Source: Rivularia sp. PCC 7116 (GTDB lineage: Bacteria > Cyanobacteriota > Cyanobacteriia > Cyanobacteriales > Nostocaceae). Taken from it: 64,000 nt of DNA. Under the pieces are notes generated by a model. It ran no database searches, was not told where the DNA came from, and saw nothing but the letters and a program-made list of their open reading frames with translations. How positions within the stretch are numbered: position 1 is the first letter of the stretch; each line of letters opens with the position of its first letter. This document shows positions 26,143 through 35,555 of the stretch, in pieces. Made by a program: the position numbers and the translations under genes. The DNA lies in NCBI RefSeq assembly GCF_000316665.1, contig NC_019678.1:248001-312000 (forward strand), written 5' to 3'.

Positions 26143-28314
26143 AATTACAGAATTCAACTCAAATCTATATATTCATGTCCTGCTGATGAGGTACCCGAGG
26201 ATGTTAATCTTCCTAAAGGATGGATGCTTGCATGGCATCAATTAGAAACGCTCAAAGCATTACGCAACGCCGATATAGACGTTGTAATCAATACCGCGAT
26301 GACGGGTGATGGTAAGAGTTTAGCTGCTTATTTACAAGTGCTTCAGGAAAACTGTTGCGCTATCGGATTATATCCTACCAACGAACTTGCACGCGACCAG
26401 GAAACCCAAACGAAAGGATATATTGAAACATTTCAGCCAAGAAACGAACCTCGGGTTACAAGGTTGAGCGGTGCTGATTTAGAAATTTATGCGGAGAATG
26501 AAGGTTTAAAGAAAAGTAGTGCAATTTCAACTCGTACCCATCAATCGGAAGTTGTTCTTACCAACCCTGATATCTTCCATTATCTACATCGTGGTGCTTA
26601 TTTGACTCCCGATGACAGCCCAGATAAATTATGGGGAAGGATAGATAAAGATTTTGATTTATTTATCTTAGACGAATTTCACGTTTTTGCAGCACCTCAA
26701 ATTGCTAGCGTTATCAATACGATGCTGTTGATTAAGTTTACAAACCGTCGGAAGAAGTTTCTATTTCTTTCAGCGACACCGGATGATAATTTAATCGGGA
26801 AGTTGCAAAAAGCGGGTTTTCGCTGCAAGGTTATTAATCCGTTAGAGGAAAATAAATATAGATTTCCAGATACATTAGCAGAATCTCTTGAGTTGAAAAA
26901 TAAAAATTGGCGGCAGGTTTCACGTCCAATATCTTTAAATTTTATATCTTTGGAACCAACTTTTAAAGCTTCTGAAAACTGGTTGAGAGAAAACAGCAGT
27001 TTAATTTTAGAATATTTTCAAAATCATCCAGGTAGTAAGGGTGCAATTATTCTAAATTCAATTGCAGCAGTTAAAAGATTGGTACCGTTTTTTGAGGAAT
27101 TATTACAGCCATCAAATTTAAGCGTTGGTGAAAATACAGGTTTATCGGGAAGAACGCAAAAAGAGTTTTCTTTATCAGCAGATTTAGTTTTAGGTACAAG
27201 TACGATTGATGTTGGTGTAGATTTTAAAATTAATTTTTTGATATTTGAATCAGCCGATGCGGGTAATTTTATTCAGCGTTTGGGAAGATTGGGAAGACAT
27301 GATGGTTACGAGAAAGATGGTGAAGATATTAAGTTTGATAATTTTACAGCTTATGCGTTAATTCCTAAATTTCTAGTAGAGCGTTTATTTAAAGAAGATT
27401 CACCGCCGCTACAAGAAAACGGTATTTATAATCGTCCTTTCTTCCACAACACAATTATTGAAAAGTACCGTCAAATTAACGATTTTAGCGGATATTATCG
27501 TCGTTGGGCTGGAGTTCAGTCAGTTCAACTTACTTGGAAACTAAAGCATAAAACAGTTAAACAGCAATATTCAGAAACTGTAAAAGAATTTAGTAAAACT
27601 TGCGAATCTGTGTTTGATACAAAATTAAATTCTGTCTTCGGATGTATTAAAGGATGGGAGAAAACATGGAACGAACTTTCTGGTACAAAAGGTAATCCCA
27701 TCGCTGAAGATGCAGCGAGTTTTCGGGGTTCTAGTAGTTTGCAATGTGGAATCTATGATTTAACCGAACAAAACGAAGCAGATAGATTTAAAACCTACGA
27801 TTTACCCGGAATTGTCGCTAATTTAGATATTGAAATGTGGACAGAAGCCGGATTTATCAGAACTTTGAAAGATACTGCTTCCCGAATTAATCAACCGATT
27901 CCCAAAGGTAGATTTGCTCACTGTTTGGGATTTATGAAATTGCGTAGCTATCGAGAGGAAAGATTGAATTGGAAATTTATTTATTCTGGAGATTTGCAAC
28001 CGATAGCTGATGCTTGGAAAGTACAGGTATTAAAAGGTATTGAAATTTGGCAACCCGATAACCCTTGGATTGGTGAAATTAATAAAAGATTGAAGAAAAA
28101 GGGTTTGGTTTGTTACGTGTTGCGAAATCCAGTTACAGAAATACGGATGCGGTTACGATTACCGATGCATTTTCAGATTTATCCGATTTGTGACAAGTAC
28201 AGTATTAATGATGCAACTGCGCCTTATTCTATAGCTTTTAGTCAGTCGGGGCTGTTGTTGGATACTTTGGCTTATACGTTTAAAGGTAAGGGAGATGAGA
28301 CTTGGATTTATTAG
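26137..28314 (+). CDS. cas3: Type I-D CRISPR helicase Cas3'
   Basis: 725 residues, superfamily 2 helicase that unwinds target DNA for interference. Walker A region TAMTGDGKS (53-61), motif II LDEFH (about 183-187), motif III LSATP (about 215), and motif VI FIQRLGRLGRHDG (about 380-392). No HD nuclease domain, as expected for type I-D where HD is carried by Cas10d. It starts at ATG 26137, inside the candidate operator. A gap of 628 bp with a mini-array, a MITE-like element and a second promoter copy separates it from cas10d, so it is probably its own transcription unit. Confidence 0.93.
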   Translation: MSNYRIQLKSIYSCPADEVPEDVNLPKGWMLAWHQLETLKALRNADIDVVINTAMTGDGKSLAAYLQVLQENCCAIGLYPTNELARDQETQTKGYIETFQPRNEPRVTRLSGADLEIYAENEGLKKSSAISTRTHQSEVVLTNPDIFHYLHRGAYLTPDDSPDKLWGRIDKDFDLFILDEFHVFAAPQIASVINTMLLIKFTNRRKKFLFLSATPDDNLIGKLQKAGFRCKVINPLEENKYRFPDTLAESLELKNKNWRQVSRPISLNFISLEPTFKASENWLRENSSLILEYFQNHPGSKGAIILNSIAAVKRLVPFFEELLQPSNLSVGENTGLSGRTQKEFSLSADLVLGTSTIDVGVDFKINFLIFESADAGNFIQRLGRLGRHDGYEKDGEDIKFDNFTAYALIPKFLVERLFKEDSPPLQENGIYNRPFFHNTIIEKYRQINDFSGYYRRWAGVQSVQLTWKLKHKTVKQQYSETVKEFSKTCESVFDTKLNSVFGCIKGWEKTWNELSGTKGNPIAEDAASFRGSSSLQCGIYDLTEQNEADRFKTYDLPGIVANLDIEMWTEAGFIRTLKDTASRINQPIPKGRFAHCLGFMKLRSYREERLNWKFIYSGDLQPIADAWKVQVLKGIEIWQPDNPWIGEINKRLKKKGLVCYVLRNPVTEIRMRLRLPMHFQIYPICDKYSINDATAPYSIAFSQSGLLLDTLAYTFKGKGDETWIY

Positions 28315-28317
28315 CGA

Positions 28318-28422
28318 GTTTCAATCCCTGATAGGGATTAAGATTTTTGTTGCTTGAGGTGCAATTAGGAGAGGAGTATAAAACTATCGAATAGCTCGTG
28401 TTTCAATCCCTGATAGGGATTT
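28318..28422 (-). CRISPR. Two half-repeats forming a reverse-oriented mini-array
   Basis: On the minus strand, AATCCCTATCAGGGATT followed by GAAAC occurs at 28421-28400 and again at 28339-28318, each identical over 22-23 nt to the 3' part of the main array repeat. The 5' part (GTTGAAATCAAC) is missing in both. The interval between them is 60 nt, or about 45 nt if a lost 5' half is allowed for. A Cas6 hairpin and handle are retained, so a crRNA-like RNA could be cut from an antisense transcript. Flanking inverted arms ATTAGGAGAG (28364-28373) and CTCTCCTAAT (28428-28437) enclose the second half-repeat. Confidence 0.75.
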
Positions 28423-28529
28423 TTATTCTCTCCTAATAAAAAGAATAGCAAAAATAGGGAAACATATTTTGAGAAAAATATTGCTGCATTTTTGATTAAC
28501 TACATATTGGTGTGGAGCATAAGTAACTC

Positions 28530-28755
28530 CGTGTCAATGCACACCGACTGGGGTTGCAAACCCCAGTCTAATAGCGAAAGTCCTATGAATAGGACTGGAA
28601 AATCCATTTCTATTTCTATGTACTCTTTTTGCTCCTGAAAATTCATATGCTAAACTTGTGAGCTTTTTGATTATTTTTGACTGGTTATTCCTTAGTCCTA
28701 TTTATAGGACTTGTGCTATTGGCTCGGGGTTTGCAACCCCGAGCGGGTGTACAAG
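28530..28755. mobile_element. MITE-like element, family 2, diverged copy in the cas locus
   Basis: Hairpins ACTGGGGTTGCAAACCCCAGT, AGTCCTATGAATAGGACT, AGTCCTATTTATAGGACT and CTCGGGGTTTGCAACCCCGAG in the same order and spacing as 19641-19817, with AT-rich centre. Its insertion widened the cas3'-cas10d gap. No coding capacity; an open frame crossing it is not a gene. Confidence 0.65.
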
Positions 28756-28770
28756 ATAATCCACAACTTA

Positions 28771-28892
28771 AAATATACGGACACTTTGTCCGGATATTCC
28801 TTGCCAATTTAAATTTTGAATGCCATGATGTAGCTAATCAGCAGTTACGGACATTATTTAAAGATATGTCCGAATACAACAATAGAGTTTAA
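28771..28892 (+). promoter_or_regulatory. Duplicated cas promoter/operator upstream of cas10d, with vestigial start
   Basis: Aligns with 26040-26150: GGACACTTT, then AATTTTGAATGCCATGATGTA, TTACGGACATTATTTAAAGAT and ATGTCCGAATACAA correspond to the WYL/cas3' region. Contains a perfect palindrome CGGACACTTTGTCCG (28778-28792), ACGGACA (28847-28853) and ATGTCCG (28866-28872). The old cas3' start survives as a 9-codon ORF MSEYNNRV-stop (28866-28892), compare MSNYRIQL in cas3'. Likely the promoter and operator of the cas10d-cas2 operon. Confidence 0.65.
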
Positions 28893-28942
28893 ATAAAATT
28901 AAATATAGCAATTATTCAGTGGGTGTATGAGAGACAGAAATA

Positions 28943-31900
28943 ATGACTAAAAAAATAAACGATTTAGAAGAACACAAACAATTATCATTATTTGACATCG
29001 AAGATAATTCTCAATCAGAAGATTCAGATTATGATTGGTTGGACGATGAAGATGTAGATTTTGGCTTTGAAACTTCAGATAGAACGGTTGAAACCGCGCA
29101 GGAATTACTTACATATAAGCTATTACGAGAAGCTATTGAAGCGCAGAATCCTGATGATGAAGTAATGGCTGATTTTGCCAAGTATGTATTACCGAATCTT
29201 TTACAGATAGCGATTGGTGTTACTGCAAAAGGTGGGAAGTATTTTGATAAATTAGATCGAGAAAAAGCAGCGGCAGGTAAAGCTAAAGTTAGAAGGGATA
29301 ATGCTGCCGATCAATCTTTAAATACTCATCTACTTAATGGGTTATTTCCTGCTAATTTGATTGAACGGCGATTAGTAAAACTTAATACTACGGTCATGCG
29401 AGTAGTAGGAGAAGTCGAACGTCGTTTGCTGGTTGCTGGGTTTATTCTCCACGACTTTGAAAAATTCCCAGATGTACCTGATGATTGTCGCAAGTTAGCT
29501 ATAGAGGAACACCGTCGAATAATCGATCAAAAGGTTCGTCAGTTGGGTTTGGATAAGTTTATCAATCCTAGCCAATCGGAAGCTTATCAAGAGTATCTAG
29601 ATGATTTGTTGTGTATGGCTTATAATGCTCAACGACGCTGGGATACTAACTGGAATTTTTCGGAGTTTGGACTAAATCCACAATTGCGCGATCGCACTCT
29701 TCGGTGTCTATCGGAATTAACCTGTTTGGCTGATTCTTTGGCTTCGATTATCAAGCATCCTCAAGATGCACAAAGTTATAAATTTAAGGAGTTACTTTCG
29801 GCTTTAAGTGATGGGGAATTGCAGTTTACTTATCACAGCATTGCTGAAAATAGAGGTGTATTAACTAATGTTGTAAATAATGCGCTTATAGCTGCTCATA
29901 CTAGTTTAAATACTGAAAATAATATTTGTTATGAGCCGTTGCTATATTTACCAACGGGTGTAATTTATCTAGCTTCGCGGGATGCTCCTGCTATTTCTCA
30001 AGAAGATTTACCGGATAGAGTTATTAGTACTATTAAATCGCTTTGTGCTAGTCAATTGCGATTGCGACAAACTGGTTTTGGTAGAGATGGCAAGGGGATG
30101 AAGTATGCTGACTATTACAACTTGTTTTTTGATGATGTTGCTTTAATGCAGGTTGGTTTGGATGCGACTTTAAGAATTTTACATCCGAAGAAGGATTCTG
30201 TTGCTAAAAGTCGTAGCGATAATTTAGTCAAGTTTCAGGAGAAGGATGTTTTACCGTCAGATTTTGATTTAAAGTTTAGCGATGATATTAGAATTGACCA
30301 AATAGCAGAATTTGGTGATTTGATAGCTAGAAAAATTTGGGGTGAGAAGGTTAAACAAATTGAATCTTTACGGAAGAAGGATAAGAAATTACCGGAATTA
30401 CCTCAATTAGATTTAATTCACAAAGTTGCAGAATTTTGGAATTTAACTGAATATTTACCTGAAGTTAAAGCGATTCAACGAATTAATGAAAGTCTTAAGG
30501 AGAATAAATTAAAAGGGAATACCGGGGGTGTTCCTTATGAATGGTATTATCTTGCTGCAAAATATTTGGAACATAATCCTGGAATTGAGGATATAAGAGA
30601 AGTTTGTCAACCAGTAATTACCTTTGTACAAAGTTTGATTGAACCGATTGTGTCTCAATATCAAATTGCTGACGGTTGGGATGATTTACGGCTGTGGGTT
30701 CAACGAGTGATAATGTTACCCGGTAGCAATCGAGAAGCAAATGAAAATCAGGTTGAAACGTTTCTTGATGAATTGAGTAATTACAATACAGCGAAAAAAT
30801 CCGGTAGAGGAAAGCAGTTAATTTGCTCGATTTCTCATTCTGCTTATACTGTGACGGAACAAATGGAATCAGCAGTTTTATTTACACCTCAAGTTTATAC
30901 GAATAAACAAATGCTGGGTGGTTCAAATGCTAAACGTAATATTTCCAGTATTGCAGGTGTAGAGATGATGTTACGTCAGATTTTGATGAATCAAACCCAA
31001 GCTGTTGGTAAACGATTTGAAGATGGCAAGTATCGCTATCTCTATTTTTATCCCACTTATTATTTTACCCCGGAAACAAATAAGTTTTTACAGATAGCTT
31101 ATAGCGGTATTGCTCAAACTCGTTTTGATACTAGTATTCGCAATCATTTTATTCCCAAGAATTTACAAGCGAATTTAGGGAAAGACAAATATCAAAGTGT
31201 TGACAGTTTCTTAATTGATGAAGATTTACAAAGTCAAAAAAATCTACCAGAAGATGACCCAAATTATAAAAAAGACCGTACTTTTAAACTATCTTATCCC
31301 GAAGACCAACCATTAACATTTTACTTCATGGCTTTACCTCCGGGAAGGGATTCAAGCGATACCGAATCATGGATTATGCCAAGTTGGTTAGCATTTGCTT
31401 TCCCGATGATTTTAGATGTTAAAACTGTAGTTTCCGAATCACCAATTCCACCTTTTAACGATGGTGCTGAATTTGAAGAAAGCGTGTTTTTAGATAGCGC
31501 TCCTCATGCATTCCGGGCTTTAGTTAAACAAGATAAGTTTCGTTTAGATTATATTTTGGAAGGTTGGCAAGATAATAATAAAACTTATTCTGCACCATTG
31601 AACGTTTTAACAGCTGCTTATGCAATTCATCTTGATGTTAATGCCAAACAAGGTAAATCCGGTTACGATGCAAACTGGGGAAAATTTACAGAATTAGCAA
31701 AAGACTTTGAAACCAGTCCGCTATATGTATTTTCTTATCTCAACCGTTGGGTAAGAAAACAAGGAGTTGAGACAGCAAGAATTGAAAAAATAAAACTTTA
31801 CGCTTATGACTTTTATCCTTGTTTTGATGCTTACGTTAAATATGACAACATTCAGGAGAAATTAATTGTGGAATCGGAATCAAGTTTATGTCATACCCAA

Positions 31901-32356
31901 AAACTAACCGAACTTTATCGGAGGTTTTATAGAGCTAATAAGAAATATAATCCTAAGTCTAACGCGGTACTCAAACCGATTGATATTGCAGCCGAAACTA
32001 TTCTCAAAGCTGAATTAAGCGTACATACAGGAGAATGTTTAGTATTAGTGGTGGCAGCAGAAGTTTTCAAATTAATGGATAGAGTTCATGCTTCCACCGC
32101 TGAGGGAAGGTGGGTATTTAATCACAAAGAAAGAGAAGAAGAAAGACAAGCAGTACTCGAATTTGCAAGATACTTTGTAGAGGATATCTTTGAAAAATCA
32201 TTCGCAGGCGATCGCGCTCGTTTAGCAGGTAGACAAATCAACTTAATTCGAGATACCTGTGAATTCCTTTATCGTCTGGAAAATGATAAAGAAAATCAGT
32301 TACAAGGTAATGATTCTAAGAAAGAAAATGATTCAGAAACACTTATTAGTTCGTAG
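28943..32356 (+). CDS. cas10d: Type I-D large subunit Cas10d (Csc3) with HD nuclease
   Basis: 1137 residues. Acidic N-terminal tail (EDNSQSEDSDYDWLDDEDVD), then an HD-type nuclease region with GFILHDFEKFP (His170-Asp171) as the core, and the long Cas10-like body with degenerate palm domains; a GGDD motif is not seen, as expected for Cas10d. In I-D it is the large subunit of the effector and cuts target DNA. ATG 28943 with GAGAGACAG shortly upstream. It heads the operon csc2-csc1-cas6-cas4-cas1-cas2, though spacers before csc2, cas6 and cas4 now hold repeats. C-terminus Lys/Asn/Glu-rich. Confidence 0.93.
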   Translation: MTKKINDLEEHKQLSLFDIEDNSQSEDSDYDWLDDEDVDFGFETSDRTVETAQELLTYKLLREAIEAQNPDDEVMADFAKYVLPNLLQIAIGVTAKGGKYFDKLDREKAAAGKAKVRRDNAADQSLNTHLLNGLFPANLIERRLVKLNTTVMRVVGEVERRLLVAGFILHDFEKFPDVPDDCRKLAIEEHRRIIDQKVRQLGLDKFINPSQSEAYQEYLDDLLCMAYNAQRRWDTNWNFSEFGLNPQLRDRTLRCLSELTCLADSLASIIKHPQDAQSYKFKELLSALSDGELQFTYHSIAENRGVLTNVVNNALIAAHTSLNTENNICYEPLLYLPTGVIYLASRDAPAISQEDLPDRVISTIKSLCASQLRLRQTGFGRDGKGMKYADYYNLFFDDVALMQVGLDATLRILHPKKDSVAKSRSDNLVKFQEKDVLPSDFDLKFSDDIRIDQIAEFGDLIARKIWGEKVKQIESLRKKDKKLPELPQLDLIHKVAEFWNLTEYLPEVKAIQRINESLKENKLKGNTGGVPYEWYYLAAKYLEHNPGIEDIREVCQPVITFVQSLIEPIVSQYQIADGWDDLRLWVQRVIMLPGSNREANENQVETFLDELSNYNTAKKSGRGKQLICSISHSAYTVTEQMESAVLFTPQVYTNKQMLGGSNAKRNISSIAGVEMMLRQILMNQTQAVGKRFEDGKYRYLYFYPTYYFTPETNKFLQIAYSGIAQTRFDTSIRNHFIPKNLQANLGKDKYQSVDSFLIDEDLQSQKNLPEDDPNYKKDRTFKLSYPEDQPLTFYFMALPPGRDSSDTESWIMPSWLAFAFPMILDVKTVVSESPIPPFNDGAEFEESVFLDSAPHAFRALVKQDKFRLDYILEGWQDNNKTYSAPLNVLTAAYAIHLDVNAKQGKSGYDANWGKFTELAKDFETSPLYVFSYLNRWVRKQGVETARIEKIKLYAYDFYPCFDAYVKYDNIQEKLIVESESSLCHTQKLTELYRRFYRANKKYNPKSNAVLKPIDIAAETILKAELSVHTGECLVLVVAAEVFKLMDRVHASTAEGRWVFNHKEREEERQAVLEFARYFVEDIFEKSFAGDRARLAGRQINLIRDTCEFLYRLENDKENQLQGNDSKKENDSETLISS

Positions 32357-32380
32357 TAAGGAATTTATTCCTAACTACTC

Positions 32381-32486
32381 GTTACCAGACTCCGGCTGGT
32401 AACGCATAGCTGGAGGCTCTGCCTTCATTCTAAAGAGGCAGAGCCTCTAGTAAAGCATTCCCCGGCAGAGCCAGGGAACGAGAAAC
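32381..32486. repeat. Interspersed palindromic repeat between cas10d and csc2
   Basis: Two hairpins: GTTACCAGACTCCGGCTGGTAAC and AGGCTCTGCC...GGCAGAGCCT, followed by CCCCGGCAGAGCCAGGGAACG. No gene. It occupies almost the whole 150 bp gap and may act as an mRNA-stabilising or attenuating element in the operon. Confidence 0.6.
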
Positions 32487-32506
32487 AATCCAAAATCTAA
32501 AATCAA

Positions 32507-33550
32507 ATGACATTCCTAAAATCCATCGATTCCAAATTATTCCACACCGAAATTCCCTACAAACCAATGGGAAAATACGTTCACTTCCTGACAATTCGCG
32601 TTACCGAATCTTATCCTTTATTCCAAACAGATGGAGAATTAAATAAATCGCGAGTTAGAGCGGGTAAGAAAGATAAAAATACAATCAGTCGTCTTTCCAT
32701 GTTCAAACGCAAACAATCAACACCAGAACGTTTAGTTGGTCGTGAATTAATGCGTAATTATGGTTTAGTCAAAGATGAAGAATGCGAATATAACGTCAAA
32801 TTTGCAATGGATAACCCTGATTGTATTATTTATGGTTTCGCAATCGGTGATTCTGGTTCTGAAAAATCAAAAGTTGTTGTAGATACTGCTTTTTCAATTA
32901 CACCTTTTGATGAATCTCACGAAACATTTACTTTAAATGCTCCTTTTGAAAATGGGACAATGACATCGAAGGGTGAAAACGGTTCTAAACCCGGTGAAGT
33001 TACTAGTAGAATTAATCAACAAGACCATATTAGACCCCAAGTATTCTTCCCTAGCATTGTCACATTAAAAGACCCCACGGAAGCAAGCTTTCTCTACGTT
33101 TTAAATAATATATTGCGTACCCGTCATTATGGAGCGCAAACAACCCGTACCGGAAGAGTTAGAAATGAGTTGATTGGAGTAATTTTTGCTGATGGTGAAA
33201 TTACTAGTAACCTACGTTGGACTCAAGCAATTTATGATGAAATGAAAGCTAATAATAGTATCAATTCTCCCGAACCTTTGGATGAAGATGATGTAATTAC
33301 AGCCGCGAAAACAGCGATAGAATCACAAATGGCTGAAGAATTTATTGTCCATCAAGATTATCTCAACGATGAATTTGCAGCATTACTCAAAGAAGTAAAA
33401 GCAATTACAGCTAACGAAGATGAACTGAAAAAGCTGCTGAAAAAAGCTGATGTTGAAGCTAAAGAATATGCCAAAGTTCATATAAAGGTTAAAAGTAAGG
33501 ATAAGGATAAAAACAAAGACAAAAATAAAGAAACAGCAGCAAATTCATAG
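32507..33550 (+). CDS. csc2: Type I-D backbone subunit Csc2 (Cas7d)
   Basis: 347 residues, typical Csc2: FHTEIPYKPMGKYVHFLTIRV at the N-terminus, a long loop (GELNKSRVRAGKKDKNTISRL) that in Cas7 proteins contacts crRNA and DNA, FAIGDSGSEKSKVVVDTAFSI and the conserved ILRTRHYGAQTTRTGRVRN toward the C-terminus (about 204-222). The tail (about 325-347) is Lys-rich. Multiple copies line the crRNA in the effector complex. csc1 begins 2 bp after the stop, so the two are translationally linked. Confidence 0.95.
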   Translation: MTFLKSIDSKLFHTEIPYKPMGKYVHFLTIRVTESYPLFQTDGELNKSRVRAGKKDKNTISRLSMFKRKQSTPERLVGRELMRNYGLVKDEECEYNVKFAMDNPDCIIYGFAIGDSGSEKSKVVVDTAFSITPFDESHETFTLNAPFENGTMTSKGENGSKPGEVTSRINQQDHIRPQVFFPSIVTLKDPTEASFLYVLNNILRTRHYGAQTTRTGRVRNELIGVIFADGEITSNLRWTQAIYDEMKANNSINSPEPLDEDDVITAAKTAIESQMAEEFIVHQDYLNDEFAALLKEVKAITANEDELKKLLKKADVEAKEYAKVHIKVKSKDKDKNKDKNKETAANS

Positions 33551-33552
33551 CC

Positions 33553-34284
33553 ATGACTATAATCTATTGCTGCCAGCTAGAACTACACGACAGCGTTTAT
33601 TTCGCAACCCGCGAAATCGGCAGACTCTACGAAACCGAACCAGTAATCCACAATTACGCATTGTGTTACGCATTAGGATTAGTAGATAGCGAAATTTACG
33701 CTACGACAGTTTCCGAAGAACATTCCTACCGTTACTTTTGTCCCGAACAAGTTCCTAAATATGAAGAACATTTAACGCCATTAAATCAACAGGGAATTTA
33801 CGTCACACCAGCCCATTCAATTCACCATACTTCTGTTCTCAACACCTGGAAATATGCCAATAATAACTATCATGTTGAGATGCAGAAAACCCAAAAAAAT
33901 ATTCCCAGTTTTGGCAGAGCAAAGGAAATTGCACCGGAAAGTCAGTTTGAGTTTTTTATTATTTCTAAAAATGACATTGAGTTAAAAGGTAAATTACCAA
34001 AATGGATTCGTTTAGGTAAGTGGATGAGTAAAGCTGAAGTGGAAATTCAACAAGTAGCTAAATTGGAATCGAAAACCGGTGACTTTACTTTTCCTTATCC
34101 TTTAAATCCTCTTGATGTGATGTTTACTAATCAAGTTATCAGCTACGACGTTGTAAATATGCCTCCCGTAAGTTTGATTCAAAATGTCACTATTACAAAA
34201 GGGGAATTTTTTCAATTTGAAAACCCCTTCACTTCCCAAAAATTAAAACTTCCTGCAAAAATGGCATATCGGTTTAAAGGTTAA
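33553..34284 (+). CDS. csc1: Type I-D Cas5-like subunit Csc1 (Cas5d)
   Basis: 243 residues with the Cas5-like RRM fold: YCCQLELHDSVYFATREIGRLYET at the N-terminus and NMPPVSLIQNVTITKG near the C-terminus, both characteristic of Csc1. It caps the crRNA 5' handle and helps read the PAM. Starts 2 bp after csc2. A 233 bp gap with an interspersed palindrome separates it from cas6. Confidence 0.93.
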   Translation: MTIIYCCQLELHDSVYFATREIGRLYETEPVIHNYALCYALGLVDSEIYATTVSEEHSYRYFCPEQVPKYEEHLTPLNQQGIYVTPAHSIHHTSVLNTWKYANNNYHVEMQKTQKNIPSFGRAKEIAPESQFEFFIISKNDIELKGKLPKWIRLGKWMSKAEVEIQQVAKLESKTGDFTFPYPLNPLDVMFTNQVISYDVVNMPPVSLIQNVTITKGEFFQFENPFTSQKLKLPAKMAYRFKG

Positions 34285-34394
34285 TAAAATAGCCTGAAGA
34301 TTGTAGATCCCCCTAAATGCCCCTTAATAATGGGGACTTCAGATAAACTTATTCGATAAAATTTTCAGCTTGTAAAGGGGGAGTTTAGTTAATT

Positions 34395-34458
34395 GGTGCG
34401 TGACGCTAAAAAGTTATTTATTACTACGTTCAAATTTGTTCATAGCGTCACAGCACCC
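34395..34458. repeat. Interspersed inverted repeat between csc1 and cas6
   Basis: GGTGCGTGACGCT pairs with AGCGTCACAGCACC around a 40-base AT-rich loop. Same family as 9079-9145. Confidence 0.6.
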
Positions 34459-34517
34459 TACAAAATCCAAAAGCCAAAATAACTGATAACTGCTCACTGC
34501 TCACTGTTAACTGAATA

Positions 34518-35360
34518 ATGCCTCACAGTCTAATATTAAACCTCACCCCAAAATCCCCCATCTACCCCCAATTCCTCACCGGAAGACACCTACATGCTTT
34601 ATTCCTCACCTTAGTAAGTTCGGTTGACAAAGAATTAGGAACCCATTTACACGATTCTAAAGCCGATAAAGCTTTTACGCTCTCCCCTTTACAAATAAGT
34701 AAAAGAAATTCTCCTATTGCTAAAGGTAGTAAGCGGGGAAGCATATTAAAATCCCAACATCAAGAAGCGATTTCTACAGGTACTCCCTGTTGGTGGCGAA
34801 TTTCTCTACTCGATGATGCGCTATTCGGTAAATTAACTCAACTGTGGCTAAATCTTAATCCCCAACAGCCTTGGCATTTAGGCTCTGCCGATTTGTATAT
34901 TACCAGCATCCAAGGTACTCCCCAATCTACCCAACCTTGGGCTAATGCTTGTAGCTATAACCAACTATACGAGCAAGCAAGCGATTCCGAGCGGATTATT
35001 TCTGTCAATTTCGCAACTCCTACCGCTTGGAGACAGGGGAAATACGACAGCACGCTGCCGACAAGGGAATCTGTGTTCAAATCTTTACTTTCTCGCTGGA
35101 ATAAATATAGCGGTATTGAATTTGAAAATCTAAATTTTGATGCAATTTTCCCCAGCTTTATCAACATCCATACCGAAATAGTTCCCGATTCGCGCAGCAA
35201 ATTTATCGGTATTGTTGGTGAGGTTAGCTATCGAATCATGGGTGATGTTGAAGCAATCCAAATTAAACAAATAAATGCTTTAGCTGACTTTGCTTTGTAT
35301 TGCGGAATTGGCAGAAAAACTACTATGGGAATGGGAATGGGCAGGAGAGTTAGGAGTTAG
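34518..35360 (+). CDS. cas6: crRNA-processing endonuclease Cas6
   Basis: 280 residues, RAMP fold; N-terminal strand SLILNLTPKSPIYPQFLTGRHLHALFL with a candidate catalytic His (His24 or His26) and C-terminal glycine-rich loop YCGIGRKTTMGMGMGR (about 262-277), the RNA-binding signature. It cuts the pre-crRNA at the repeat hairpin AATCCCTATCAGGGATT, probably leaving an 8-nt handle ending GAAAC. ATG 34518 follows STRR-like CTCACTG repeats. The gene has more GC-rich Pro/Leu codons than csc1 but the same orientation. Confidence 0.92.
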   Translation: MPHSLILNLTPKSPIYPQFLTGRHLHALFLTLVSSVDKELGTHLHDSKADKAFTLSPLQISKRNSPIAKGSKRGSILKSQHQEAISTGTPCWWRISLLDDALFGKLTQLWLNLNPQQPWHLGSADLYITSIQGTPQSTQPWANACSYNQLYEQASDSERIISVNFATPTAWRQGKYDSTLPTRESVFKSLLSRWNKYSGIEFENLNFDAIFPSFINIHTEIVPDSRSKFIGIVGEVSYRIMGDVEAIQIKQINALADFALYCGIGRKTTMGMGMGRRVRS

Positions 35361-35387
35361 GAATTAGGAGTTAAGAGTTAAGAGTTC

Positions 35388-35555
35388 CTAGGTTGGGTTG
35401 AGGAACGTTAGCAGAGCGTGTCCGTTAGCGGAGCGTGTCCCGGAGGGACATTAGGACATAACCCAACAAACCCAACAAATAGATTTATTTTTTTCAATTT
35501 AGTCTACTTAAGTAGACTTTGGCTATTAGCCCGGAAATTGATTTCCGGGTGGGAT
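35388..35555. repeat. Repeat cluster between cas6 and cas4
   Basis: Bases 35388-35480 are bracketed by GGTTGGGTT and AACCCAAC, with the internal direct repeats GCAGAGCGTGTCC and GCGGAGCGTGTCC. Bases 35500-35555 are a family 2 half-element: AGTCTACTTAAGTAGACT, then CCCGGAAATTGATTTCCGGG. No gene in the 237 bp gap. Confidence 0.6.

Noticed and set aside
28677-28892. 71-codon frame upstream of cas10d
   Set aside because: It crosses the hairpins of a MITE-like element and the duplicated promoter; only the last 9 codons match anything (the cas3' start).
28943-32356. Reading the Cas10-type protein as evidence for a type III system
   Set aside because: Csc1, Csc2, a separate Cas3' helicase and the HD motif at the Cas10d N-terminus define type I-D; no Csm/Cmr genes are present.
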